A DNA stretch of 64,000 bases from Bacteroidaceae bacterium (GCA_017534535.1 JAFXVZ010000019.1:62001-126000), one strand, 5' to 3'; counted from the stretch's first letter, positions 43,724 through 52,224 are shown. The notes: generated from the sequence alone by a model not told the origin. A program made the numbers and translations.

Positions 43724-45187
43724 ATGGCAACAACAGATTTTATCGCGGCTATTGAATTAGGTTCATCCAAGATTGCAGGTGTCGCTGGCAAACGTGATAC
43801 TGATGGCAGTATCTCCGTGCTTGCCTTTGCGCAGGATGATTCCTCACAATTTGTGCATAAAGGTGTGATATTCAATATCGACAAAGCCGCGACTGCACTC
43901 AATGACATCATTATCAAGCTGGAAACCCAGCTTCGTAATTCTTCTATCGCCAAAGTATATGTTGGCGTTGGTGGTAGGTCGTTACGTACAATAGAGAACC
44001 AGGTAAGTCGCACCGTAACAGGTGAGGAGAAGATTTCTGAAGACCTGGTGTTCTCTATCAGCGACGAGAACCTGGCGTTTCCTTACGATGACTTCGACAT
44101 CCTGGATGTGGAGCCTCAGGAATATAAGATTGATAACCGCATGGTGGCTGACCCTATTGGAGTGGCTGGTAAGGACATTACGGCTCATTTCCTCAACATT
44201 GTCGCCAAGAAGATGGTGAAGAAAAACCTGGAGTTGTCATTGCAACAGGGACATGTGAAGGTGGCTGATTTGCTGTTGGCTCCTAAAGCTTTGGGCGAAG
44301 CTGTGTTGACGGAAACAGACCGTCGTCTGGGTTGCGCTTTGGTGGATTTAGGTGCCGAGACCACTACGGTTAGTGTGTATAAGAATAACATCCTGCGCTA
44401 CCTTTCCGTCATCCCTCTGGGTAGTGAAAACATCACCCAAGATATCGCTTCCTTGCAGATGAGCGATGAGGATGCCCGTCAGTTCAAGGTGCTCTATGGT
44501 GATGCCTTGGTGCCTGAGGAGGAGGACGAAAAGAATGAGGAATATGAGTTGGACAACGGACAACGCATCTCAAAAGAGCTTCTGAATGACATCGTTTCTG
44601 CACGTATCGAAGAGATCCTGGCGAATGTATGGAACCAGATTCAGCTCTCCGGCTTTGCCGACAAGCTGGCATCAGGTGTATTCTTCACAGGTGGGGGTAG
44701 TAACCTGAAGAACCTGGAGGAGGCATTCAAGAAGATGGTTCGTGATGACCGTCTGAAGGTGAAAACCATCAGGTTCATCCCTGATGTAGTGAGGGGCTAT
44801 GGCAACGACATCAAGCGCAATGGTACCCTCTGCACCCTGTTTGGCTTGTTGTTGAAAGGCAAGGAGAATTGCAGTTTGGAGAAGCCAGAGCCTAAGGTAG
44901 AAGTAGTTGTTCCAAACATCAATCAGCAACCTGACATGTTTGCCGACGACAAGGACCTAAAGGAACAAGAGGCTAAGATTCTGGCAGAGAAAGCTGCTGA
45001 GGAAGAGCGTCAGCGTGCGCTCAAGAACTCAGAGGAGGAGAAGAAACGCAAGGCTGAGGAAGCTGAAAAGAAGCGTAAGGAACGTGAACGCAAGAAGAAC
45101 AATTTCTTCAACCGCTTCAAGAAGGGGTTCGACAGTCTTTCAGGTGAGCTCTTCGGCTCTGACGATACCAGTGATAAAATGGATTAA
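43724..45187 (+). CDS. ftsA: Cell division protein FtsA
   Basis: A 487-aa actin-like protein that tethers FtsZ to the membrane. Actin-family nucleotide motifs: FIAAIELGSSKIAGVAG (phosphate 1), CALVDLGAETTTVSVY (phosphate 2) and GVFFTGGGSNLKNLEEAF (adenosine). The FtsA-specific 1C domain lies around 85-165. The tail (~395-470) is a charged, Lys/Glu-rich helix (EEERQRALKNSEEEKKRKAE) ahead of a basic amphipathic end (NNFFNRFKKGFDSLSGELFG), the likely membrane-targeting sequence. Longer than E. coli FtsA (420 aa) because of that linker. Confidence 0.96.
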   Translation: MATTDFIAAIELGSSKIAGVAGKRDTDGSISVLAFAQDDSSQFVHKGVIFNIDKAATALNDIIIKLETQLRNSSIAKVYVGVGGRSLRTIENQVSRTVTGEEKISEDLVFSISDENLAFPYDDFDILDVEPQEYKIDNRMVADPIGVAGKDITAHFLNIVAKKMVKKNLELSLQQGHVKVADLLLAPKALGEAVLTETDRRLGCALVDLGAETTTVSVYKNNILRYLSVIPLGSENITQDIASLQMSDEDARQFKVLYGDALVPEEEDEKNEEYELDNGQRISKELLNDIVSARIEEILANVWNQIQLSGFADKLASGVFFTGGGSNLKNLEEAFKKMVRDDRLKVKTIRFIPDVVRGYGNDIKRNGTLCTLFGLLLKGKENCSLEKPEPKVEVVVPNINQQPDMFADDKDLKEQEAKILAEKAAEEERQRALKNSEEEKKRKAEEAEKKRKERERKKNNFFNRFKKGFDSLSGELFGSDDTSDKMD

Positions 45188-45202
45188 AGAAAAACAAGCA
45201 TT

Positions 45203-46507
45203 ATGGAAAATATAGTACACTTTGATTTCGGTTCCGACCCTAACGAGACTCCTAAAATCATCAAGGTCATCGGTGTGGGTGGTGGTGGCGGTAACGCCGT
45301 AAAACACATGTATCAGGAAGGTATCCATGATGTTACCTTCGCCCTCTGTAACACCGACATGCAGGCTTTGCGTCAGTCGGAAATACCTGTAAAGATTCAG
45401 TTGGGTCCCAATACCACTGGTGGCTTGGGTGCAGGCAATGACCCTAAGGTGGCTCGTGAGGCCGCAGAAGAGAGTATCGAAGATATCCGTAGCCTGCTCA
45501 ATGACGGTACTCAGATGGTATTTGTCACTGCCGGAATGGGTGGTGGTACTGGTACGGGTGCTGCCCCTGTGGTGGCACGTGTGGCTAAGGAGATGGACAA
45601 GCTGACGGTGGGTATCGTTACCATTCCTTTCCTTTTCGAGCGAAACCGTAAAATCATGCAGGCACTGGAAGGTGTGGAGGAGATGCAGAAGAACGTGGAT
45701 GCCCTGCTGGTCATCAACAACGAGCGTCTGCGTGAAATCTATACTGACGGCATCACCACCATGCGTGAGGCTTTTGCCAAGGCGGACGATATCTTGTCAG
45801 TAGCTACCAAGAGTATTGCTGAGATGATTACTATGGAAGGTAACATCAACCTTGACTTCCGTGATGTGAAGAAGATTCTCAAAGATGGTGGTGTGGCAAT
45901 TATGTCAACAGGTATCGCCAAAGGTGAGCGACGTTTGAAACATGCCATCGACGATGCCTTGAAATCTCCGCTTTTGAACGACAACGACATCTCGAAGGCA
46001 AAGAAGATTCTGTTCAACATCTCTTGGTGCAAGGATGCTCCTCTGCTTATTGAAGAGACCAATGAGATTGATAGCTTCATGGAGAGCCTCGATAAGAACA
46101 TCGAGGTAATCTGGGGCGAGGCAGAAGACCCAAGTTTGGGCGAGAATGTGAAGTTCACCGTCTTGGCTACAGGCTTTGGTTCGTCCAGTATTCCTGGAAT
46201 GGAGCAGTTGCAACAACAGCGTTCGAAGGAAGAGATTGAGGCACAAGAGGAACGTGAGGCACAGGAGCAGGAGCGTATAGACCGCATCTATGGACGCAAT
46301 ACACAGAAGAAGCGCCCACATCACCTGCCTTATATCCTCGAGGAGGAGGACTTCGACAATGATGACCTTCTGCAGGCCATTGAGGGCAGTCCTACATACC
46401 TGCGTAACCGCACTACGCTGAATCAGTTGAAGGATAAATCGGCACAGGCCAACAAGCCTGAACCCGAAGCCCCAGCTGAGGATAACGGAGTGATTACTTT
46501 TGGTTAA
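45203..46507 (+). CDS. ftsZ: Cell division protein FtsZ
   Basis: A 434-aa tubulin-like GTPase that forms the Z-ring. Signatures: VIGVGGGGGNAVKHMY, the G-box GMGGGTGTGAAPVVA and the T7 loop region GNINLDFRDVKKIL. After the core (~residue 330) comes a Gln/Glu-rich linker. The extreme C-terminus ends EDNGVITFG, a poor match to the usual FtsA-binding tail, as in other Bacteroidota. Fifteen bp follow ftsA. Last classic gene of the cluster. Confidence 0.97.
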   Translation: MENIVHFDFGSDPNETPKIIKVIGVGGGGGNAVKHMYQEGIHDVTFALCNTDMQALRQSEIPVKIQLGPNTTGGLGAGNDPKVAREAAEESIEDIRSLLNDGTQMVFVTAGMGGGTGTGAAPVVARVAKEMDKLTVGIVTIPFLFERNRKIMQALEGVEEMQKNVDALLVINNERLREIYTDGITTMREAFAKADDILSVATKSIAEMITMEGNINLDFRDVKKILKDGGVAIMSTGIAKGERRLKHAIDDALKSPLLNDNDISKAKKILFNISWCKDAPLLIEETNEIDSFMESLDKNIEVIWGEAEDPSLGENVKFTVLATGFGSSSIPGMEQLQQQRSKEEIEAQEEREAQEQERIDRIYGRNTQKKRPHHLPYILEEEDFDNDDLLQAIEGSPTYLRNRTTLNQLKDKSAQANKPEPEAPAEDNGVITFG

Positions 46508-46527
46508 CCATTAACTAATTATTAATT

Positions 46528-46548
46528 TTTCATTATTCATTATTCATT
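46528..46548 (-). repeat. AATGAAN-family heptads, reverse orientation, ftsZ-yqeY junction
   Basis: TTTCATT, ATTCATT, ATTCATT (reverse complement of AATGAAT), followed by a partial unit. It fills the 55-bp gap between ftsZ and yqeY. Confidence 0.75.
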
Positions 46549-46562
46549 AATTCATTAAAACT

Positions 46563-47009
46563 ATGTTATTCGACCAAATAAGCAAAGACATCATCGCTGC
46601 CATGAAGGCACACGATAAAGTAGCGCTGGAGACCCTGCGCAATGTGAAGAAAGTATTCTTGGAGGCAAAGACCGCTCCAGGAGCCAATGACACCCTGGAA
46701 GATGCAGATGCCCTGAAACTCATCCAGAAACTGGTGAAGCAGGGCAAGGATGCTGCCGAAATCTATGCCCAGCAGGGACGCCAAGACCTCGCCGAGGCTG
46801 AGCTGGCACAGGTTAAAGTGATGGAGGGCTACCTGCCTAAGCCATTATCAGACGAGGAACTGACTGAAGCTATCCGTCAAATCATTGCCGACACAGGTGC
46901 CACCAGCATGAAAGATATGGGTAAAGTGATGGGAGCTGCCACCAAGGCCCTCAGTGGTAAGGCTGAAGGTCGTGCCATCTCTGCAAAAGTCAAGGAATTG
47001 CTGAGTTAA
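46563..47009 (+). CDS. GatB/YqeY domain protein
   Basis: A 148-aa YqeY-family protein, related to the tail domain of GatB, the amidotransferase subunit that binds tRNA. Typical features: ISKDIIAAMKAHDKVALETL at the start, EAELAQVKVMEGYLPKPLSD in the middle and MGKVMGAATKALSGKAEGR at the end. The function of stand-alone YqeY proteins is unsettled. Placed 55 bp after ftsZ in the same direction, so it is probably the tail of the dcw transcript. Confidence 0.92.
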   Translation: MLFDQISKDIIAAMKAHDKVALETLRNVKKVFLEAKTAPGANDTLEDADALKLIQKLVKQGKDAAEIYAQQGRQDLAEAELAQVKVMEGYLPKPLSDEELTEAIRQIIADTGATSMKDMGKVMGAATKALSGKAEGRAISAKVKELLS

Positions 47010-47049
47010 TTATATAGCATCATTATAAATTTGCCTTTTTTTATTCCTG

Positions 47050-47093
47050 AAAAGCAAGGTTTGTGCCAAAAAAAATGGCCAAATCTTGCTTTT
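47050..47093. repeat. Imperfect inverted repeat after yqeY
   Basis: AAAAGCAAG (47050-47058) and CTTGCTTTT (47085-47093) form the outer stem; the inner bases (TTTGTGCC and GGCCAAA) continue it imperfectly around an A-run. It may end the dcw transcript or act as an operator overlapping the -33 region of the next promoter. Confidence 0.55.
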
Positions 47094-47116
47094 GTGTTTC
47101 CTTTACACTACCTTTG
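47086..47116 (+). promoter_or_regulatory. Promoter of the oxidoreductase/DUF1080 operon
   Basis: TTG (47086-47088), a 20-bp spacer and TACCTTTG (47109-47116). The -33 element falls in the right arm of the inverted repeat. It supports ATG 47154 as the start rather than an earlier in-frame start at 47031. Confidence 0.7.
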
Positions 47117-47153
47117 TGACACTAATAACCTTAAAATTAAAAACCTGCAGGAT

Positions 47154-48410
47154 ATGAAAACAAACAGAAGGAATTTCCTGAAAAGCTTGGGCGGACTGGC
47201 ATTGTTCACCATTGTACCGCGTCCTGTGTTGGGTATGGGCTATATGGCACCATCTGACCAACTGACTAAAGGCATTATCGGTGTAGGCGGCATGGGACGA
47301 GGACACGTCAATTATGGTGGCACCCGACTGGTAGCCATCTGCGATGTTGACCGCAATCACCTGGATGCGGGCAAGAACCTCGTCAAAGAGTCTATCGCTA
47401 CTTACCATGATTTCCGCGAGTTGATTTACGACCCCAATGTGGATATTGTCCACATAGCCACTCCTCCCCACTGGCATGCTTTGATGACTATCGAGGCGGC
47501 TAAGGCTGGCAAAGACATCTGGTGCGAGAAACCTATGACACGCACCATCGGTGAAGGCAAACGAGTGGTAGAGACCGTACAGCAATTCGGACGTATGTTC
47601 CGCCTGAACACCTGGTTCCGTTTTACCGACCAGTTCTATGGTCTGGGAACCCCTGTGAAACCATTGAAGAAATTAGTACAGAGTGGCTTGTTAGGCTGGC
47701 CACTGAAGGTAACCATCAGCAAATATACGGGCTTCGACTGGAAGTTCTACTGGGTGGGCAAGGAAGACTTGGAACCTATGCCTATCCCTGCAGAGCTCGA
47801 CTATGACCTGTGGCTGGGTCCTGCCCCAGAGAAACCTTACAACCCACATCGTGTACACCAAACCTTCCGTGGCTACTGGGACTACGATGCAGGTGGCTTG
47901 GGAGATATGGGTCAGCATTACATCGACCCCGTACAGTATATCTTGGGCAAGGACGACACCAGTCCTGTGAAGGTAGAGGTAGATGCGCCTCAGCAGCACC
48001 CCGATGCTGTGGGTACTTGGCGAAGCATCACCTACACCTACGCTGACGGCTGTCAGATCGTGCTGTGGGGTGGCGACTATGGCAATCCTAACACGCCATA
48101 CATCGCTGGTCCGAAGGGCAATGTATATAAGAATTTCGTCTGCGACATCCCAGACTGGGAGAAGAAGTTGGCAGACTATCCAGACCCAGCACCTCAGGTA
48201 ACCGATTTCATGGAGAGTGTTCGCACCCGCAAGCCTTTCGCCTTGAACGAGACCAAGGGCTTCCGCTCGGCTACCATCGTGAACATGGGTGCTTGTGCGC
48301 TTAGATTGAACCGCACGCTGGAGTTCGACCCAGTGAAGCTGCAGTTCATCAATGACGATGCAGCTAACCGCCTCATCAACCAGCCAATGCGTGGGGAGTG
48401 GAGTTTATAA
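47154..48410 (+). CDS. Tat-exported Gfo/Idh/MocA family oxidoreductase
   Basis: A 418-aa NAD(P)-dependent sugar oxidoreductase. The N-terminus has a twin-arginine signal (TNRRNFLKSLGGLALF), so it should be exported folded with its cofactor. The Rossmann fold starts at LTKGIIGVGGMGRGHVNYGG; the family motif EKP appears in DIWCEKPMTRTIGEGKR; GDMGQHYIDPVQYIL is in the substrate domain. Exported members act on glycosides in the periplasm, often oxidising C3 of a sugar. The next gene, with twin DUF1080 (3-keto-disaccharide hydrolase) domains, suggests the pair makes and cleaves 3-keto-glycosides. A heptad array spans the gap between them. Confidence 0.9.
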   Translation: MKTNRRNFLKSLGGLALFTIVPRPVLGMGYMAPSDQLTKGIIGVGGMGRGHVNYGGTRLVAICDVDRNHLDAGKNLVKESIATYHDFRELIYDPNVDIVHIATPPHWHALMTIEAAKAGKDIWCEKPMTRTIGEGKRVVETVQQFGRMFRLNTWFRFTDQFYGLGTPVKPLKKLVQSGLLGWPLKVTISKYTGFDWKFYWVGKEDLEPMPIPAELDYDLWLGPAPEKPYNPHRVHQTFRGYWDYDAGGLGDMGQHYIDPVQYILGKDDTSPVKVEVDAPQQHPDAVGTWRSITYTYADGCQIVLWGGDYGNPNTPYIAGPKGNVYKNFVCDIPDWEKKLADYPDPAPQVTDFMESVRTRKPFALNETKGFRSATIVNMGACALRLNRTLEFDPVKLQFINDDAANRLINQPMRGEWSL

Positions 48411-48450
48411 TGAAGAATGAAGAATGAATAAAGAATAACGAAGAATGAAC
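48409..48450 (+). repeat. AATGAAN heptad array x6 between oxidoreductase and DUF1080 gene
   Basis: AATGAAG, AATGAAG, AATGAAT, AAAGAAT, AACGAAG, AATGAAC: six units from the stop codon (48408-48410) to just before ATG 48454. Confidence 0.9.
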
Positions 48451-48453
48451 ATT

Positions 48454-51400
48454 ATGAAAAGACATACTCTTTTAATAATATCGCTCTTGTTAAGTTGCTG
48501 CTTATTTGCCCAAGGTCCATCTAACCGTACAGCAAAGACGGTGGCAGCTGATGTGCTGGCACAGATGCCTGCCCAGAACCAAGAGACATTCAACAGTCTG
48601 ATGAACGACCTGGCAGAGAGTGGCGAGGAAGCAGTACTAACCCTCACACAGATGCTCAAGGCTCCAGGACAGGGCAGCAATGCCCAAGTAGAATATGCGC
48701 TGAGTGGTTTGACAGCCTTCGTCAGTGCCTCTGGCCGTGAAGCCCAGAAAGCCATGGTGGAAGCAGCACTTACCAAAGCTGCAGCACAGGCTACCAACGC
48801 TACCGTAAAGGCATTCTTAGAGAACCAGGCAAGCATGCTGAGCCGTCCCTATGCAATGGCAGAAACCGTTACTCCAGCCCTGGCCATTGCACAGCGCAAT
48901 GCCAAAGCTGCCCTCAAGAGTGGCAAGCAGCAAGACCGCATACAGGCAATGCTGCAGGTACTGAGCCTGTTGCCTGCCAAGGATGCACAGAAGACTGTGC
49001 TCGCTGCCCTGAAGGACAACAACAAGGATTACCGCAATGCGTTGCTGTATGCGGTATCTCCTAAAGCCGACAAAGATTTCTACAATACCCTTGTCAAGAC
49101 GATGCTGAAGGCTAAGCCTGAGGTGCAGACTGACATCATCAACTTCCTGGCTTCTGAGGCTGATGCCAGTGCCGAGAAGCGTGAGATGGTGCGTACCTCT
49201 GAAGCTAAATGGGATAACCCAACATTGGGCATCCTGCACAACTTCGTGAAGAACAGCGGCAACTTCGACATTGTGGAGGCTTCAGTGGGTGCTTTACGCA
49301 ACATTGGCGACACCTCTTCCATCCCTGTCATCGCCTCTCTGCTGACCAAGACTGACAACAAGCTGGTGGCTTTGGCACAAACTGCACTTGCAGCTTTCAA
49401 TGGCAAAATCAACAGCGATGTGGCAAAGGTCATCGGCAATGCAAGCACTGCAGGCAAAGTAGCAGCTATAGAATTGTTGGCAGGACGCAAGGCAACGGTG
49501 AACCTGGGCTCTGTGTTAGCTCTGACTGACAACGCCAATCCTGACGTCAAGACCGCTGCCTTCAAGGCGCTGAAGGACTTGGTAAGCCCACAGGACTTCG
49601 TGAAGATGTGTGGCCTGCTCGAGGAGGCTCCTGCTGACGCTTACCCCGCTATGCAGCAAGCCATCTCGGCTACCCTGGCTGGTCAGACTCCAGCTCAGCA
49701 GGTACAGGCCATCAGTCAGCGCATGAACCAAGCCGGCACAGGTAAGGGCTATCTGTATTACCCCGTCCTGGCTGCTACGGGCGACCCTTCAGCCCTGCAG
49801 CTCATCACCAACGCTCTGGCTGGAAACACACAGTCTGTCAACGGACAGTCTGCCTTCCAGGCTCTCCTCACGTGGGATGGCATCGAGGCAGCTCCTATCC
49901 TTTACAACATCGCCCGCAGCGCTTCAGGTGAGCAGTTCGAGCAGGCACTGAACCGCTACATCGAGATTGGCTCTTCTGAGAGTCTCACAGGCGAGAACCA
50001 GTTGCAGTTCCTGCGTCAGGCTATGGAGCTGGCAAAGACCGACCAGCAGCGCAACAAGATTCTGGAAAAGGTGGATAAGACAGGCACCTTCTTAGGTATG
50101 ATGATGGCAGGCGAATACATCAACACCCCTGCCCTGCAGCAAGCAGCCGCTACCGCTGTGATGGACATCGCTGTGGCTCATCCTGAATATAATGGTGCCA
50201 ACACCCGCGCATTACTGAATAAGGTGGTGGAAGTGCTGAGTGGTGGCGATGCCGACTACTTCAAGCAGAACATCAAGAAGTACTTAGAGGAGAATCCAGC
50301 AGATGAGCAGGGCTTCGTAAGCATCTTCAACGGCAAAGACCTGAAGGGCTGGAAGGGCCTTGTGGAAGACCCTATCAAACGTGGCAAGATGAAGCCTGCA
50401 CAGCTGGCTAAGGAGCAGATCAAGGCCGACGAGCAGATGCGCAAGGACTGGATTGTGGAGGATGGCTCACTGGCTTATGTTGGCACAGGCTATGACAACC
50501 TCTGCACCGAGAAGCAGTATGGCGACTTCGAGATGTTGGTGGATTGGAAGCTCGACCCTAACGGCGCTGAGCCTGATGCCGGCATCTACCTGCGTGGTGC
50601 GCCTCAGGTACAGATTTGGGATACTGCCCGTGTGGATGTGGGTGCTCAAGTGGGTTCTGGTGGCTTGTATAACAACAAGGTTAACCGCTCTACCCCACTG
50701 GTAGTGGCAGACAACGCATTGGGTGAGTGGAACTCATTCTACATCAAGATGGTGGGCGACCGCGTAACGGTGAAGCTGAATGGCATCCTGGTGGTAGATG
50801 ACGTCATCCTCGAGAACTACTGGGACCGTTCTCAGCCTATCTTCCCTATCGAACAACTGGAGTTGCAAGCTCACGGCAGCAAGGTATGGTTCCGCAATAT
50901 CTACGTGAAGGAACTGAAGCGCGCAGAGCCATTCCAGCTCAGCGAGCAGGAGAAGAAAGAAGGCTTCAAGGTGCTGTTCGATGGTACGAATATGTATCAG
51001 TGGACGGGCAACACAGTGGATTATACCATCGAGGACGGCTGCATCAGCATGAACCCCAGCAAGGCATTTGGCGGCAACCTCTACACCGTGGATGAATATG
51101 CCGACTTCATCTATCGCTTCGAGTTCTGTCTGACCCCTGGAGCCAACAATGGTGTGGGCATCCGCACCCCAATGGAGGGCGATGCTGCCTACGTGGGTAT
51201 GGAGATTCAGATTCTGGACTGCGAGCATCCTACTTATAGCTACATCACCCCACTGCAGCATCACGGCTCAGTATATGGCATCATCCCAGCCAAGCCCGAC
51301 CACCACAGCGCTTTCAAGCCTGCAGGTCAGTGGAACGAGGAGGAAATCTATGCCAAGGGTGATTACATCCGTGTGACGGTGAACGGACAGGTCATCAACG

Positions 51401-51546
51401 AGGGTAACATCCGTGAGGCTACCAAGAACGGCACAGCCGACAAGCATGAGCACCCGGGCTTGTTCAACAAGTCTGGTCACATCGGCTTCCTGGGTCACGG
51501 CTCACCCGTGAAGTTCCGCAATATCCGCATCAAGGAGTTGAAATAA
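48454..51546 (+). CDS. HEAT-repeat protein with two DUF1080 (3-keto-glycoside hydrolase-type) domains
   Basis: A 1030-aa secreted protein. Signal peptide (KRHTLLIISLLLSCCLFAQ); Ala-rich alpha-helical HEAT-like repeats (~30-610, for example IIASLLTKTDNKLVALAQTA-type units); then two DUF1080 concanavalin-like domains, ~620-830 (GFVSIFNGKDLKGWKGL ... IYLRGAPQVQIWD) and ~840-1030 (FKVLFDGTNMYQWTGN ... GVGIRTPMEGDAAYVGMEIQ). DUF1080 proteins of gut Bacteroides cleave 3-keto-glucosides. Two copies may bind and cut or act on different linkages. ATG 48454 is preferred since ATG 48445 is inside the repeat. Ends at a perfect terminator. Likely one operon with the upstream oxidoreductase. Confidence 0.88.
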   Translation: MKRHTLLIISLLLSCCLFAQGPSNRTAKTVAADVLAQMPAQNQETFNSLMNDLAESGEEAVLTLTQMLKAPGQGSNAQVEYALSGLTAFVSASGREAQKAMVEAALTKAAAQATNATVKAFLENQASMLSRPYAMAETVTPALAIAQRNAKAALKSGKQQDRIQAMLQVLSLLPAKDAQKTVLAALKDNNKDYRNALLYAVSPKADKDFYNTLVKTMLKAKPEVQTDIINFLASEADASAEKREMVRTSEAKWDNPTLGILHNFVKNSGNFDIVEASVGALRNIGDTSSIPVIASLLTKTDNKLVALAQTALAAFNGKINSDVAKVIGNASTAGKVAAIELLAGRKATVNLGSVLALTDNANPDVKTAAFKALKDLVSPQDFVKMCGLLEEAPADAYPAMQQAISATLAGQTPAQQVQAISQRMNQAGTGKGYLYYPVLAATGDPSALQLITNALAGNTQSVNGQSAFQALLTWDGIEAAPILYNIARSASGEQFEQALNRYIEIGSSESLTGENQLQFLRQAMELAKTDQQRNKILEKVDKTGTFLGMMMAGEYINTPALQQAAATAVMDIAVAHPEYNGANTRALLNKVVEVLSGGDADYFKQNIKKYLEENPADEQGFVSIFNGKDLKGWKGLVEDPIKRGKMKPAQLAKEQIKADEQMRKDWIVEDGSLAYVGTGYDNLCTEKQYGDFEMLVDWKLDPNGAEPDAGIYLRGAPQVQIWDTARVDVGAQVGSGGLYNNKVNRSTPLVVADNALGEWNSFYIKMVGDRVTVKLNGILVVDDVILENYWDRSQPIFPIEQLELQAHGSKVWFRNIYVKELKRAEPFQLSEQEKKEGFKVLFDGTNMYQWTGNTVDYTIEDGCISMNPSKAFGGNLYTVDEYADFIYRFEFCLTPGANNGVGIRTPMEGDAAYVGMEIQILDCEHPTYSYITPLQHHGSVYGIIPAKPDHHSAFKPAGQWNEEEIYAKGDYIRVTVNGQVINEGNIREATKNGTADKHEHPGLFNKSGHIGFLGHGSPVKFRNIRIKELK

Positions 51547-51567
51547 AGAGGATAGATATAGGAATTT

Positions 51568-51600
51568 TAAGAGGCTGCATCGCTTTGATGCAGCCTCTTA
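51568..51600. terminator. Intrinsic terminator after DUF1080 gene
   Basis: A perfect 14-bp stem (51568-51581 with 51587-51600) over GCTTT, then TTCTTTATT. The symmetrical A/T flanks could also stop minus-strand transcription from the smalltalk gene. Confidence 0.9.
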
Positions 51601-51695
51601 TTCTTTATTCATTCGCACCAGCCAAACATCACCTGTGTGGGAAATTGAAATCTTTCATAACTCCTTGTCATTTGACTTTGGTTAGAATACAATGA

Positions 51696-51812
51696 TTACA
51701 GGTAGATAGGTCCATGACCCATGCACGAGGTCGTTCCCATCGCAGTCAATGCTGCTGTCAGGAATGAGATGACGAACTGAATCACCATCTTCCAAGTCTC
51801 TTTGTTTCGCAT
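51696..51812 (-). CDS. Smalltalk family micropeptide
   Basis: A 38-aa peptide: MRNKETWKMVIQFVISFLTA, then ALTAMGTTSCMGHGPIYL. It matches the Bacteroidales smalltalk family: a charged start with the K-x-x-W-K pattern, one hydrophobic helix ending in a small-residue stretch and a TSC motif that looks like a lipobox. Function is unknown. In other genomes it usually follows an HU-like DNA-binding protein gene; here no such gene is present, only a short open frame and heptad repeats upstream. No clear promoter was found. Confidence 0.8.
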   Translation of the reverse strand: MRNKETWKMVIQFVISFLTAALTAMGTTSCMGHGPIYL

Positions 51813-51823
51813 AGCTCAATAAA

Positions 51824-51955
51824 TTAATGAATAATGAATAGTGAATAATGAACCTTTGAGGTAAGGAGCTTGCCCCTCATGGCCAACTTGGGGCAAAGCT
51901 CAATTCTCATAACTTGCGGAGCAAGTTTCTCAATCGCTTTAAGCGATCGAGCCAT
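51824..51955 (-). CDS. Doubtful 43-codon open frame upstream of smalltalk
   Basis: ATG 51955 opens MARSLKAIEKLAPQVMRIEL and ends in codons read from the AATGAAN repeat. It lies 11 bp before the smalltalk start on the same strand. No family is recognised. The DNA is dominated by three hairpins, so the frame may simply be chance over a structured element. Confidence 0.15.
   Translation of the reverse strand: MARSLKAIEKLAPQVMRIELCPKLAMRGKLLTSKVHYSLFIIH
51826..51853 (+). repeat. AATGAAN heptad array x4
   Basis: AATGAAT, AATGAAT, AGTGAAT, AATGAAC, located just upstream of the smalltalk gene (which is on the other strand). Confidence 0.85.
51866..51947. other. Three consecutive hairpins (structured element)
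   Basis: Hairpin 1: GAGCTTGCCCC with GGGGCAAAGCTC (51866-51901, one bulge). Hairpin 2: AACTTGC-GGA-GCAAGTT (51911-51927). Hairpin 3: ATCGCTT-T-AAGCGAT (51933-51947). They are packed within 82 bp with no recognised gene. A structured RNA or a repeat element is possible. The rest of 51960-52190 shows no supported gene. Confidence 0.55.
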
Positions 51956-52192
51956 TTCCTTCAATTAATCGGGGCATTTGCTTCAAGTAATTGACAAGAG
52001 GGGCAGGGGGGGTAATGCATCATTGAGTCAACCTATTTCAGTACAAGACAGGCTGATGGTAAGCCACCTAAGTTTGAATACTGGATTCACTTTGCGGTAA
52101 GGCTTGAGAATAACCGGAAGAAGATTCGGTTTATGTTGGGGTGAAAGAAGAAAAACTTGGCGATGATATGGCCGTTGGCACAACTAATTCTT

Positions 52193-52224
52193 AAAATGCA
52201 GTCAGAAATGGCTGCATTTTTTTT
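52193..52224 (+). terminator. Intrinsic terminator with GAAA loop
   Basis: A 12-bp stem (52193-52204 with 52209-52220, one G-T pair) closes a GAAA tetraloop and is followed by more T residues. No intact gene ends just before it, so it may belong to a lost gene. Confidence 0.75.

Noticed and set aside
47031..47153. Longer N-terminus of the oxidoreductase from 47031
   Set aside because: It would run through the inverted repeat and promoter; ATG 47154 begins a clean Tat signal.
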